This document shows, piece by piece, positions 22,401 to 31,197 of a DNA stretch of 49,777 nucleotides; the first letter of the stretch is position 1; each line of letters opens with the position of its first letter. The notes under the pieces were generated by a model that saw nothing but the letters and a program-made list of their open reading frames with translations, did no database searches and was not told the DNA's origin. The position numbers were made by a program, and so were the translations under genes. This DNA is from a virus. The stretch lies in IMG/VR virus record IMGVR_UViG_3300032731_000119, positions 1 through 49,777 of that record. One strand, written 5' to 3'.

Positions 22401-22666
22401 CCCAATCCAACAATGTGCTCGCCTGCTTGTTTTAGAGGAGTTGTCAACTTCCTGGCTACATCAGCAAGTGTATCCTTTGCTATCTCACCATAGGGCAACC
22501 CCCTTGGTTTCTCCTTCTCTCTTAATGAACCGATGGAACGCAAGTGGTTCTCTAGTGGGTCAGCCATAGTTTCAGGTGTGGGGTCTGGAATATTTAGTGA
22601 GTCTTTTTTACGAACCGCACCAATAGATTCCATATGAGATGTAAGATAATCTTCTTCTTGTATCAT
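19478..22666 (-). CDS. Large putative DNA-ejection (internal virion) protein, 1062 aa
   Basis: The N-terminal region is Ala/Gly-rich and amphipathic (about residues 60-200), as in ejected internal virion proteins. A long Lys/Pro-rich linker follows (about 210-390), then a mainly helical C-terminal two-thirds with many basic residues. Size and position (between tail fibres and terminase) match T7 gp16-like ejection proteins. No transglycosylase motif was recognised. It overlaps both neighbours by 4 bp. Confidence 0.6.
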   Translation of the reverse strand: MIQEEDYLTSHMESIGAVRKKDSLNIPDPTPETMADPLENHLRSIGSLREKEKPRGLPYGEIAKDTLADVARKLTTPLKQAGEHIVGLGEAGVSAMSGLASFPVSWAGGLGAKTFGGKSWQEARDISQNISQFMTHEPTTEKGKVYTDIAMSPFAALGWLTEKGTEKMAEGDPETQAMLTFASEAALLTLLPHLKGGAKKAIQRTVEQGKAIPSKLFKKLAEKSEAPPPMKQQIQQIPDTVVIKTQAKPKTIPEKLPTKVKPPVKQPLTETEQIKAYEKSGKVEKVKAGEFSEQYKKGIEKDVKGIKESLKKAEEFEVAGDLQKTTAPELKEYYTGPPATKAIKAVGEKIIDGLQVEPRFKRIDAPKTGQSFKLYHPTRSTELKRGSHFIKQVEQSKLKPKDYETLTYTASTPTKLAKMIPTERQKLLEPQRKVREFFDYYKQELKKRDVPAEWPASQLKDLESMRLSQMKRLGKKDVSKTDAIKIKQDLQDINTAINFIKKSDLQYVHIPRTWMEDLWQSRPEDSHILISQFFKNRKTYDIESLAKYLLEKKVIKPADVDIRNVMAAYSHKVGHKLAIADIIQSAKQEGLVKLSEGAPKDFQGLPSRYFPTLKKYKAHPVFVDYFEKNLSRRKFGLGLGKGGAVLGGIKMMQFYNPLFLPAYDIKQAWWSGSVRSLKTPKAIFRAAKSMKNRDMDYWEASANGAFSTPFTPGFNSYAKQIKGMIDGNKFLKRLKKYGVNPYHLSWDLAWYGDNFIRMITHHYYRMKDFAPREAAQLTAKMHGDYASIPPKTRKWMNKIFFTPSFKIAMASAQAEMVSSTGKMILKAGKVSPHSKAMSKALVGLASGILLRHITLSKLGFKQDQFGLKYKKTVTIEGEEKELVLHTASPDNIYLRFYHRFKGIPTEEDKIGAFLDRAKWELHPAWQLAHEISGNKSVEFTAIYNPFDSKAEIAKDVVKYSATRIVGVLREFEGMGQTEKRAASYKALQKDVGKIGGSILRWFSLPYTRSPEERRVGYEIRELQSLFKYMAGQAPPRNDKEANERIDVFQKKVKEIIGRLEKK

Positions 22667-23487
22667 TGGTTTGAAATAATTTTCATAGCCTCTTGCCTTG
22701 CTTCCTCTTGTGTGTACAGTTTCTCTGTCTGGGGGTTAATCCATTGTTCACTCACTATTCGTTTTACATAATTAGATAATTCTAAGTTGGTATCCTTGGC
22801 TATCTTACCAAACTTCGAGTTGATTCCAACTAATTCTTTACGAATATCCCTATCTATACTACCTTCAAGTAATTCACCAGATATTTCAGATGCCCTATTA
22901 CGCATAATCTGTAATCGTGAAAGGACTACATTATCTAAAGGGTCTTTCTTTGCTAGGTAGTTATTAATCTTAGTCTCACGGGAACGTATCTCTGCATCTA
23001 GTCTAGATACTACTTTATTAGCGAATGACACATCCTTTGGTCGTTGTTTTCCTGTCGTTGGGGAAAACTTACCTGTACCCGCACCCCTGGCTCGGGCCTC
23101 TGCTTCAGTCTCTATTTCCCCAGGTGTTTTTGGAGGTGTGGTAGGCTTGAAGCCAGTAGCTCTGTTATGTGATTTACGTGGTGAAAATCCCAGTCGTATT
23201 CCTTCGTCATATTTTTCCCGATAGGTTGACGGTTTTGGTGGTACTGGAGGTTCTTGCATTTTTTCAATCTGTGCTTTACGGTACTCGTCTTGTGAACGCA
23301 ACTGGTCTTGTGCTAATTGATATTCTTTTTCCTGCCACTTCTGTTTATCCCCCATCTGTTTCATTGTCATAACCATATTCAACAACTGCTGAAACTTCTG
23401 GTCACGACCCTGCTCTTTTTGTGTAAAATACTGACCTGGATCTGTACTCCCCCCATAATATCTTCCTGCTCCTGCTCCATATGGCAT
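22663..23487 (-). CDS. Internal virion-like protein, 274 aa
   Basis: The start at 23487 (MPYGAGAGRYYGG) is chosen because GGGGAGG lies five bases upstream; an in-frame start at 23553 lies inside the previous gene. The N-terminal part is Gly/Gln-rich, the middle is helical (KWQEKEYQLAQDQLRSQDEY), the C-terminal 100 residues look folded. It is probably a second ejection protein. Confidence 0.5.
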   Translation of the reverse strand: MPYGAGAGRYYGGSTDPGQYFTQKEQGRDQKFQQLLNMVMTMKQMGDKQKWQEKEYQLAQDQLRSQDEYRKAQIEKMQEPPVPPKPSTYREKYDEGIRLGFSPRKSHNRATGFKPTTPPKTPGEIETEAEARARGAGTGKFSPTTGKQRPKDVSFANKVVSRLDAEIRSRETKINNYLAKKDPLDNVVLSRLQIMRNRASEISGELLEGSIDRDIRKELVGINSKFGKIAKDTNLELSNYVKRIVSEQWINPQTEKLYTQEEARQEAMKIISNQ

Positions 23488-23489
23488 CA

Positions 23490-23723
23490 TTACCTCCCCT
23501 GGTATGGTGATTGTGTTAACCCCATAGGTGCTTGGGGTAGTTGCTGATTCCACTGTGAACCGAATCTAGGTGCACCCATCTGAGTCGGTCCCATCTGCTG
23601 TCCTTGTTGTCCCTGCTGCCCCATCATCTTTTTCATCATCATCATCTGCATGAACTGGTATATTAAATCCTGTACCCCACCTGCATAGTCAGGTGAGCTT
23701 GAATATGGATTATAGAAAGACAT
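23490..23723 (-). CDS. Met/Gln-rich small protein, 77 aa
   Basis: The core is a run of MMMMKKMMGQQGQQGQQMG with flanking Pro/Gln. The composition is like the neighbouring genes and suggests a disordered or amphipathic virion protein. GGAGGTTAAT precedes the start. Confidence 0.5.
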   Translation of the reverse strand: MSFYNPYSSSPDYAGGVQDLIYQFMQMMMMKKMMGQQGQQGQQMGPTQMGAPRFGSQWNQQLPQAPMGLTQSPYQGR

Positions 23724-23733
23724 ATTAACCTCC

Positions 23734-25224
23734 TTATCCGAATGGACTCCAACCTAAACCTGCCGCACCCGCAGCCGCAGTTCCACCTAAGCCAAGGAGT
23801 TGTCCAAATAGACTAGGTTGATACTGCTGATACCCCATCTGACTAGGCTGTTGTCCGAACTGCATACCGTAATTCATATACGGATTATTCTCAGGTGACA
23901 TCCTCATGTAATCCTGGTACTGTCTATTAAGGGCTGACTGGTCTTGCCCATACATCTGTGAACCCATACCCATCATCCTCTGTGACCAGTCCATAGGTAG
24001 ATTAGCGTACTGCTGTCCCAGTCCTGCAAGTCCACCTGCCGCACTTAGTCCTCTATCCTTTGCCGACTCTGTTAGTCCTGCACCGCCTGCACCGAACTGA
24101 TACATCTGTGGCAAAGCCTGCATCTGTCGTCCCCGTGCAGACTCCTGTGCTCCTAGTTCCTGACCTGTCCACTGAGCACCTAGTTGTCCCATCTTCTCTG
24201 CGGCTATACGTTTACTCGCTTGGTCGTGTACCGTTGAGTATCTTAGCCCTTCCACACCTGCCTGTTCACCTGCCTGCTTAATAGAATCTACTATGTCCTG
24301 CTGTACCACTCCCTTAGATGCCTGATATGCAGGTTCAAACGATGTGGGCATACCAGTCTGTGCCATCTGATTAGCTACATTACTACCTTGACCCCATTGC
24401 CACGGCATCTGTGTAGGTGCACCCTGTGCGAAATTAGTCATAACATCCGAGGCTGTATTCATCTGTTGTGGGTACTGAAACTGTCCACCCTGCTGTTGGT
24501 AGTTAGGATACTGTTGCTGTGCGTCTAGCCCCCTGATATTAGCCTGTTGAGAAGTAGGGTATGGTTGCTGTGCTTGTTGTTGTCCCATCTGCCAAGGTTC
24601 TATACCTACCTGTTGCCCTGGGTCAGAACCCCCACCAGGCCCACCTGTTGGATACCATTCTGATTCTGGAACACCTTTAGCAATTAAGTCGGCTCTCTGT
24701 TCGTTAGTATAGAAATCTTGTTTCCATTTTTCATAGTTATCACCTAGGGGTGGGGCCATAGGTCTACCCTTATCTCCACCACCCATCTGGTCGGCAGTTT
24801 GGGGTACTGGTTGCTGTAGTGGCTGTTGCTGCTGTCCCTGATTGAAATACTGACTATAATCAGCCGCAGGTTGCTGTTGTCTTGCCCCTACACCCAAACC
24901 TTGTGCCTGTCTCTGTCTCCTCTCTTTACCACTAAACCTATCACCGTAATATTCCTGCCAAGTAGAACCCATCTGTGGAGTCAATGACGATAAGTCCCCA
25001 CCCTGAGCGTATAGTTTATTAACAGTAGGTTTATCCTGCCATCCATATTCAGGACTATTTATTACATGAGCACCCCAAGCAGGTGACCTAGACCACTGGT
25101 CATCACCCACATTAGGTTGAGCCAACTCACCCCATTTAGTCCACGGTTGAGCGTTACCTAACTGTTGTTGAGCCGCACCCTGACCCTGGTTAGGGTCTTG
25201 CCATAGTTTATTCATGTCTATCAT
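23734..25224 (-). CDS. Gln/Gly-rich internal virion-like protein, 496 aa
   Basis: The ATG at 25224 (MIDMNKLWQDPNQGQG) overlaps the previous stop and has AAGGGG seven bases upstream. The first 250 residues are low complexity (Q, G, P). A central segment (KGVVQQDIVDSIKQAGEQAG...KRIAAEKMGQLGAQ) is an Ala/Gln-rich amphipathic helix of the kind found in ejected phage proteins. The C terminus is Gly/Ala-rich. Role as an ejection protein is inferred from composition and position. Confidence 0.55.
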   Translation of the reverse strand: MIDMNKLWQDPNQGQGAAQQQLGNAQPWTKWGELAQPNVGDDQWSRSPAWGAHVINSPEYGWQDKPTVNKLYAQGGDLSSLTPQMGSTWQEYYGDRFSGKERRQRQAQGLGVGARQQQPAADYSQYFNQGQQQQPLQQPVPQTADQMGGGDKGRPMAPPLGDNYEKWKQDFYTNEQRADLIAKGVPESEWYPTGGPGGGSDPGQQVGIEPWQMGQQQAQQPYPTSQQANIRGLDAQQQYPNYQQQGGQFQYPQQMNTASDVMTNFAQGAPTQMPWQWGQGSNVANQMAQTGMPTSFEPAYQASKGVVQQDIVDSIKQAGEQAGVEGLRYSTVHDQASKRIAAEKMGQLGAQWTGQELGAQESARGRQMQALPQMYQFGAGGAGLTESAKDRGLSAAGGLAGLGQQYANLPMDWSQRMMGMGSQMYGQDQSALNRQYQDYMRMSPENNPYMNYGMQFGQQPSQMGYQQYQPSLFGQLLGLGGTAAAGAAGLGWSPFG

Positions 25225-25814
25225 TTTTTCCCCTTTTGCTGTGCCGCCCACGCAGCTAAAGCAGCCTCGGCACCAGGCCGTACTATGTATTCCCCTTTAC
25301 CCGTAGGTCTATAGAACCGTCTATTACCAGCAGGCATCTCAGGGGGTGGGGTACTACCAACGCCAGGCCATGTGTAATTCATATTCCCTGGGCCGCCAGG
25401 TAAGTCTCTAATAATATCTGTAGTCTCTTTAGGTAAAGGATACTGTGTACTCGGCCCCCAAGGGTCGTTACTAAATATATCATTAGGGTTACTACCAGGG
25501 CCGCCACTTGTGTAACTAGTGGGTGCGTAAGGGTCTACATTAGGTTGCTGTGGTGGTCGTAATGGGCCTAGATTACCCTGTCCTCCACCGCCTCCTGCAC
25601 CACCTTGTCCATATCCTCCGTAACCACCCATACCCATCATGGTATTCATAGCGGCAGATTGACCTGGGTTTGCCCCTGCCGATAGTTGACCAGGGAACGG
25701 TGTCGCACCACGCCCTAACCCCTGTGCAATCATAGGCCCAAGTACATTCATCATCCCCTGTACCTGCGGTGACTGCATGTTTTGCATTTCTAAAGGAGAA
25801 CCTTGACAGCACAT
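25221..25814 (-). CDS. Gly/Pro-rich virion-associated protein, 197 aa
   Basis: The N terminus is CCQGSPLEMQNMQ and the middle is a run of Gly with Tyr (GGYGGYGQGGAGGGGGQG), then Pro-rich segments. Disordered character. Overlaps the next gene by 4 bp. No family recognised. Confidence 0.5.
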   Translation of the reverse strand: MCCQGSPLEMQNMQSPQVQGMMNVLGPMIAQGLGRGATPFPGQLSAGANPGQSAAMNTMMGMGGYGGYGQGGAGGGGGQGNLGPLRPPQQPNVDPYAPTSYTSGGPGSNPNDIFSNDPWGPSTQYPLPKETTDIIRDLPGGPGNMNYTWPGVGSTPPPEMPAGNRRFYRPTGKGEYIVRPGAEAALAAWAAQQKGKK

Positions 25815-25816
25815 AA

Positions 25817-26380
25817 TTATTTCCTCCGTTTTTTCTTCTTCTTTTCAGACTTCGTGGGTCTTTCAGTAATTTCCGTTATTCCCAATAGGTGATTTATATA
25901 ATATTTACCGTCCCATAAGAAATCGTTATGTCTATCACCTTCGTATTTAAACCCCGCTATCATAGCCATCTTGACTATACGTGGGTCGGGACTCTCAGTA
26001 GATAATCTCTTTAAGTGCATAACGTCCATAAATAGTTTAAAGAAATCTTTTACTTCCCGTGCGAATGTTACACCCCATAGTTTAGGATCGAACAACTTAA
26101 ACATCACGTTACACTTAAAATGCGGTACCATACCTGTCATACCTAAGAGTGCCTGCATGTTTCCCACTTCATAGAACACACTACATGGGTCTTGCATGTA
26201 CGCATATAACATCCTGTACACATAGTCATAATTGCGGTACTCATCAGAAAGGTTTAGTCTACCTTCCATTAAGTACCGTGCCACCAACTTCATCTTATTA
26301 TCATCTGGTGAGAAAATTGATAATAACGGTGACGGGTTTATCAACCTGGCATACTCTGGACTCGAAGCAGTTGCTACCAT
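25817..26380 (-). CDS. GNAT-like phage protein, 187 aa
   Basis: The order of elements (VFYEVGNMQALLGMTGM, beta strand with MFKLFDPKLWG, a helix, then SPDPRIVKMAMIAGFKYEGDRH) fits a GNAT-type acetyltransferase fold, where the A-x-x-x-GF-x-x-EG end is typical. A similar protein occurs in phage head or tail blocks (DUF2824-like). The C terminus is basic (KSEKKKKKRRK). Assignment is tentative. Confidence 0.5.
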   Translation of the reverse strand: MVATASSPEYARLINPSPLLSIFSPDDNKMKLVARYLMEGRLNLSDEYRNYDYVYRMLYAYMQDPCSVFYEVGNMQALLGMTGMVPHFKCNVMFKLFDPKLWGVTFAREVKDFFKLFMDVMHLKRLSTESPDPRIVKMAMIAGFKYEGDRHNDFLWDGKYYINHLLGITEITERPTKSEKKKKKRRK

Positions 26381-26381
26381 A

Positions 26382-26843
26382 TTAACCGTACCATCTATTC
26401 CCTTCTATCCATTTTTTTGATGCCCGTGGTGTAATAACAAACCCGTTGTCTATATGAATAAACGTGGCAGTATCCTTATACACACCCATGCGTAATTCAG
26501 GATGTAGTTCTTCTAACAGGTTAGACATATCAGTTACTTCTTTAACGTCCTTACATTCACAGTCTATTGCTAACCCAAAAACGTGGACACTTAACGGTGA
26601 TGCGTACCCTGCCGAAACTAATTGTTTATTATAATCAGGGCAACGGTACCCACTGTTAATAGGTATCGCCCTTCCCCATTCCTTGCGTAAATTACCAAAC
26701 ATCTCAAAGAGTTCGGCATACATGTATGGTAACTCAGGCTTCAGGTGGTCTAGGTTCCACTGTATATCAGGCGGTAAAGCATGACAGTGTGAGCACTCAT
26801 ACTCTGAGCGTAAAATATATTCAGAAATGTATTTAGTCATCAT
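26382..26843 (-). CDS. Peptidase M15 family endolysin, 153 aa
   Basis: It carries the zinc-peptidase motif set: SGYRCPDYN (65-72), SVHVFGLAID with His87 and Asp94, and FIHID with His130. That is the M15A D-Ala-D-Ala carboxypeptidase/L,D-endopeptidase site, which cuts the peptide cross-links of peptidoglycan. An upstream CSHCHALPP segment is an additional metal-like feature. It overlaps the glycosidase-like gene by 11 bp. It is probably the endolysin, with the holin and spanin candidates at 17.7-19.5 kb. Confidence 0.8.
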   Translation of the reverse strand: MMTKYISEYILRSEYECSHCHALPPDIQWNLDHLKPELPYMYAELFEMFGNLRKEWGRAIPINSGYRCPDYNKQLVSAGYASPLSVHVFGLAIDCECKDVKEVTDMSNLLEELHPELRMGVYKDTATFIHIDNGFVITPRASKKWIEGNRWYG

Positions 26844-27816
26844 ACCCTATGTGCTGAAACCATGCCCTACGCATAGCCCTCATGTGATCCCACGGCATAT
26901 CATTAAACCTACCGTGTGTGTTAAGTTCGTATCCCTTATGTTTCTTATATAGTATCTCCTTCACTAAGGCGAACACTACAGCAGGACTAGGAAGTTTTTC
27001 CCCATCACCACTGGGTAGCCACTTAGTGAACGGCCTGAAGAAATTACCGTGACTTTCCCAGAAATCATCTATGTCTGCTATACTGTGCTTAGAGTACGAG
27101 AAATATATGTTGATTAATTTCTTGTAGAACATATACATATCAAGAGATGTTAGTCTACGTTTTTTACTAACCCCAAGTTCTTTTAATAGTTTCCCGTATA
27201 TCCTGTGCCACTTAAACCCTGCCTGTCCTTCGTTACATATCTCATAATGTATGTACGGTGAGTTGTAATCCAACTCTCCTACTATTCTCCTAATGTATTG
27301 TTCCAAGTATTTACCAGTGCTTACTGCTTCTGGACGGTCTAGGTGTTCATACCAATGATAGAGACTCTGTTTTTCGGCACGAGTATCGTTACAATTATTC
27401 TTACCGTTCCACCAGTGGGCGTTCCAGAACCCTGGGCGTGACACATGGGTAGAACAGTTATCTATAAGTGTTAGAATGACTGTAATCTGACGGTCTGTGA
27501 AATACTGTACCCTTCGTTTAAGGGTTTCCATGTGTGCAGGATTGGGTTGCTCCAGGTCGAACTCTCCGTCCCAGTTTTTAAGAAACGGGAATTGTAGATT
27601 AGGTATAGTGTGAGGTTCCCATACTCCTGCACTAAAGAATCGTATAGCGTTTCCAAACTTACGCTTACTCATCCTCTCTGCTAACTTCTCTACCTTGTAG
27701 TCCAACATCTTCTTAGAGATACCCAGTGCGGGTAAAAATACGGGCATAATATATATACCCTGGCGTTGGTATGTTAACTCTTTAGGTAGTTTAGTTAATT
27801 TAGCTAGTGTAGTCAT
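26833..27816 (-). CDS. Predicted clan GH-A (cellulase-like) glycoside hydrolase, 327 aa
   Basis: Elements of a (beta/alpha)8 barrel are readable: NAIRFFSAGVWEP (about 56-68), VILTLIDNCSTH with FWNAHWWNG (about 113-137), and YIHYEICNEGQAG ending in Asn195-Glu196, the classical acid/base NE of clan GH-A enzymes such as GH5. The nucleophile is not obvious (Glu254 in WESHG or Glu297 are candidates). It lies between the beta-helix tail fibre and the M15 endolysin, so it may be a capsule depolymerase or a second lytic enzyme. The family is not assigned with certainty. Confidence 0.6.
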   Translation of the reverse strand: MTTLAKLTKLPKELTYQRQGIYIMPVFLPALGISKKMLDYKVEKLAERMSKRKFGNAIRFFSAGVWEPHTIPNLQFPFLKNWDGEFDLEQPNPAHMETLKRRVQYFTDRQITVILTLIDNCSTHVSRPGFWNAHWWNGKNNCNDTRAEKQSLYHWYEHLDRPEAVSTGKYLEQYIRRIVGELDYNSPYIHYEICNEGQAGFKWHRIYGKLLKELGVSKKRRLTSLDMYMFYKKLINIYFSYSKHSIADIDDFWESHGNFFRPFTKWLPSGDGEKLPSPAVVFALVKEILYKKHKGYELNTHGRFNDMPWDHMRAMRRAWFQHIGYDD

Positions 27817-30800
27817 TCCTATTTCCTTCTAATGCTTTTATTTTATTTTCTAAATTTTTAATCTTATCATGCAGTTGCTTTACTGCAACGTATGTTATAT
27901 CAGACTTGGCACCCAACTTATCATAGTATCCATCATCATTCTTGTGTATCAGATATGGGTACTTATCATGTATGGCTTTTAAGTCCATACGCTCATGTCC
28001 GTGCTTGTCCATCGTTCCGCTTCCAGTGTGAAGTATATCCTCTATTACTGACAAACCATCTCTCTGTAGCATAATTTCACAAGTACCATCAGTCACACAA
28101 CCAGTAACGGCTAAGGCTTGACTATCATCTAGGGTAGCCGCTAGATTTCCACGAGTAGAGAATCTTATTTGACTCCCAGCAACATCACCCGCTAACAACC
28201 ATATCCTACCAGGAGTGCTTCCATGACTATTTCCATATACACCCACACTTCCACCGTAAGCGTCCCCCCAGTATATTCCACCACTGAAAGTTAGTGAGCT
28301 ACTAGCGTCAGCTTGTTTAATACTATGTACGTCATCCGTAATGACGATACTTGTAAAAGGAGAACCTCCACCTCCAGTAGCCCCCAGTGTGATGTAATCC
28401 CCATTATCTGTATAAGACATAGAACCATCAACTCTAAGAACACCATCAGCAGAAGAAGCTCCTAAGAAACCAGGTGTTGAATCGCCGTCTACCGCAACCA
28501 TCCTTGGTTCGTGAACATGAACCGTACCGCTCATACGACTAGTTATCTGAGAGTAGGTCGTTTGCCATACATTACTTATTCTGTATGTATTATTCCAACA
28601 ATGTACCGCATTTCCAGAGTTAGTAATAAAATTAGTGGAGTCTATAAATGTATTACCCACGACAGTTGTGTTTAAGGTGCTATTACTATACACATGGGCT
28701 GCTGGTGCGGCACTACCGCCATCTAGGTGATTCCCTTCTATCCATGTGCTATAACAATTATATAAATCTATCGTTCCATTTGTAGCTACACAGTTTTCAA
28801 AGTAGTTTCCAGTTAATCTAGCATTTCGTATGCCATGTGTGGTGCTGTATAACTTAACTGCGTATCCACCACCAAGTTGTTGAAACGCATTACCAGTAAT
28901 ATTAATATTAGCACTTGGAAAAGTAGCTGAACTATTGTATATATATATTCCATAAAAACTATTAGCACCATGAGTTGTCCCAGATGTAATGCTGTTTTTA
29001 TTTATATTAAGAATATTGGCGTAATAGTCCATATATATAGCATGGGTATTACCCACAAACTCGTTAGCTTCTATTATAGCGTGTTCTGATGAGGCATCCA
29101 CTCCATCATGGCGTATTCCATGTGTAAAACCAGTGTACTGGTCGAACCCTATTTTACAATCTCGTATGGTGTACTTCGTAACATTGTTTGTAAAATAAAT
29201 AGCATCAGTACCGCTACCACCAACTTGGTCGTACATACCAAGTTTCTCCCAAGTCCACCAATCACCACCAGAGGGTATTTCAAATAATTTACCAGAACCA
29301 GTAAATCTGATTATAGAACCACGTTTATTATCCCCCATAAATGTTAAATAATTCTTACCAGAAAGAGATAGCGTAGCTGATACATCGTAGGTGGTGCTAC
29401 TTTCTGGAAAGTATATAGTGTCCCCATTAGACGCTGCTGTTATAGCTGCTTGCACTGACCCGTAATCTTCTACATTAATATAAATTCCAGTTGTGGCTGG
29501 TGTACTATAACTACCAGTACCATTTAGATACTGAGTAGCACTATTACTTAACTTAGGACATAACCCATGCTTAGATGTACTTACGTTTAGGTCTGTATTA
29601 TCATCAGGAGTACCTAAGTTATCTAACGTAATATCTCCCTCGTGTTGAGTGATCGAAGCAGAGGATATATTATCAGCATGTATAGTTGTAGCCGCAACAT
29701 CAGCAGCCCAAGCATAATGTTCCGCAGTTACAAAATCAGTAAAGGAATCATGGCTCAAGGCGTATATGTTAGACGGTGTACTTATAGTTAAATCATTAAT
29801 TGTCCCATCACCAGTAACGGCTAAGTCATTAGCTATGGTTATATCACCTGTACCATAGTCGGCAACCAACGTATTATTCCATGAACCATCATAATACTGA
29901 AATACTAAATCCTCATCACCACTAGAGTTAAGTGTACCAAACTTCCACTTATCTACTGTTGCTGTACGTAGTCGTATCTCAGTTGTGTAGCTTGTAGAGT
30001 CCCCCCTGTCGATATATAACGCTGCATTATTAGCAGAGTCTATTGTAAGATTCGGAGCGGTAGCACCTGTTATCCTCATAGTCCCTGGACATGCTATATT
30101 ATCACTATCATCAACAATTACGCTACTGTCCTGTATAGTGGCACCACCCGCACCATCCCACCGTACAATAGCATGGTCGGTAGATGAACCAGGTAGAGTT
30201 ATAGAACCTGTAGGGTCATCCCAACTCAAGTTACCAGATCCGTCTGTCTTTATATACTGACTTGCCGTACCGTCAGTTGTCGGTAGTGTGAGTGTGTAAT
30301 TAGCTGAGATACTCGGTGAGGTTATAGATATTTTATGGGCAGAACCATCGTATATTTCAAGTGTACCAGTCTGTGCTGAAGCACCTAATGTTACAGTGCC
30401 ACCCGTTGCCGTCAACTTAACCAACGAAGGACTGGCTGTAGTTCTTAGGTCTTGGTTAAAATCGTACCCGTCTACTTGGTCTACATTAAGATTACTTACA
30501 ACCGTTGTAGATGTGATGGTCATAGGTGCGGTACCTATAGCCACATCAGAAATTAAGGTTTGTGCGGTAAGTGAATACGAACCTATGTCCCAGTTAGCTG
30601 AGACTCCCCTAGTGCCGTCTGCCTTTAGGTAGTGTGTATGGTCATCATCAGCTAAGCCAGTTAATGCACCGTGGTCAACACTTCCCCCACCACCTGCGAC
30701 TGTAGCCCAAGAAAGACTACCTGAACCATCGGTGGCTAGAACCTGAGCACTAGAACCATCTGCGGCAGGCAATACATAGGTCACGGAAGCCGAAGGACTC

Positions 30801-30904
30801 CCTGCTGCTATAGTGGTATCGTATGTACCGCCCTCTAATGTTAGAGATGACCCAGAGAGACTACCTTGAGTAGCTAAATCTTCAGGTTCTATCTTTATTC
30901 CCAT
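27800..30904 (-). CDS. Tailspike/fibre with pectate-lyase-like beta-helix, 1034 aa
   Basis: The N-terminal third has fibre repeats and a DHTHYLKADGT segment (87-97). Residues about 470-775 read as a right-handed beta-helix: DYGSVQAAITAASNGDTIYF, then rungs with NxxxG and DNxxxN-like turns (GIYIYNSSATF, ITGNAF). The C terminus (about 940-1034) has a helical segment (VKQLHDKIKNLENKIKALEG) like a trimerising or intramolecular-chaperone end. It likely binds or cleaves host surface polysaccharide. Catalytic residues are not identified. Confidence 0.75.
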   Translation of the reverse strand: MGIKIEPEDLATQGSLSGSSLTLEGGTYDTTIAAGSPSASVTYVLPAADGSSAQVLATDGSGSLSWATVAGGGGSVDHGALTGLADDDHTHYLKADGTRGVSANWDIGSYSLTAQTLISDVAIGTAPMTITSTTVVSNLNVDQVDGYDFNQDLRTTASPSLVKLTATGGTVTLGASAQTGTLEIYDGSAHKISITSPSISANYTLTLPTTDGTASQYIKTDGSGNLSWDDPTGSITLPGSSTDHAIVRWDGAGGATIQDSSVIVDDSDNIACPGTMRITGATAPNLTIDSANNAALYIDRGDSTSYTTEIRLRTATVDKWKFGTLNSSGDEDLVFQYYDGSWNNTLVADYGTGDITIANDLAVTGDGTINDLTISTPSNIYALSHDSFTDFVTAEHYAWAADVAATTIHADNISSASITQHEGDITLDNLGTPDDNTDLNVSTSKHGLCPKLSNSATQYLNGTGSYSTPATTGIYINVEDYGSVQAAITAASNGDTIYFPESSTTYDVSATLSLSGKNYLTFMGDNKRGSIIRFTGSGKLFEIPSGGDWWTWEKLGMYDQVGGSGTDAIYFTNNVTKYTIRDCKIGFDQYTGFTHGIRHDGVDASSEHAIIEANEFVGNTHAIYMDYYANILNINKNSITSGTTHGANSFYGIYIYNSSATFPSANINITGNAFQQLGGGYAVKLYSTTHGIRNARLTGNYFENCVATNGTIDLYNCYSTWIEGNHLDGGSAAPAAHVYSNSTLNTTVVGNTFIDSTNFITNSGNAVHCWNNTYRISNVWQTTYSQITSRMSGTVHVHEPRMVAVDGDSTPGFLGASSADGVLRVDGSMSYTDNGDYITLGATGGGGSPFTSIVITDDVHSIKQADASSSLTFSGGIYWGDAYGGSVGVYGNSHGSTPGRIWLLAGDVAGSQIRFSTRGNLAATLDDSQALAVTGCVTDGTCEIMLQRDGLSVIEDILHTGSGTMDKHGHERMDLKAIHDKYPYLIHKNDDGYYDKLGAKSDITYVAVKQLHDKIKNLENKIKALEGNRNDYTS

Positions 30905-30917
30905 ATTTTAAATCTCA

Positions 30918-31187
30918 TTATTTATTAAACGGGTTGTCTTTTTCTCTCTGTTTCCTATTTTTATACTGCGGTTGACTCATGGCGAGATTAACAACACCAT
31001 CTTCAGAAGCGGGCAATTGTTTTATTTTTGGACAATTCATTAACTTCGGTATCCACTCACGGAGAAATCGTTTTTTACATTGATTAACCTTACCTTTCTT
31101 TGCTTGTTGAAACCAATCATCGATGCCTAATAAATCATTCTCTAAATATTTTACATCCATCTCTGATAGATTAATTGTTATTTCCAT
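30918..31187 (-). CDS. Small conserved phage protein near fibres, 89 aa
   Basis: It begins MEITINLSEMDVKYLENDLLG. The W-F-x-x-A-K-K-G-K...CKKRFLREWIPKL pattern matches small phage proteins found next to fibres. Function unknown. It lies between the two large fibre genes. Confidence 0.6.
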   Translation of the reverse strand: MEITINLSEMDVKYLENDLLGIDDWFQQAKKGKVNQCKKRFLREWIPKLMNCPKIKQLPASEDGVVNLAMSQPQYKNRKQREKDNPFNK

Positions 31188-31197
31188 GCGAAATCTC

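Noticed and set aside
23490-25814. Low-complexity repeats that could look like CRISPR or microsatellites
   Set aside because: The repeats are codon-level Gln/Gly/Met runs in open reading frames, without spacers of constant length.
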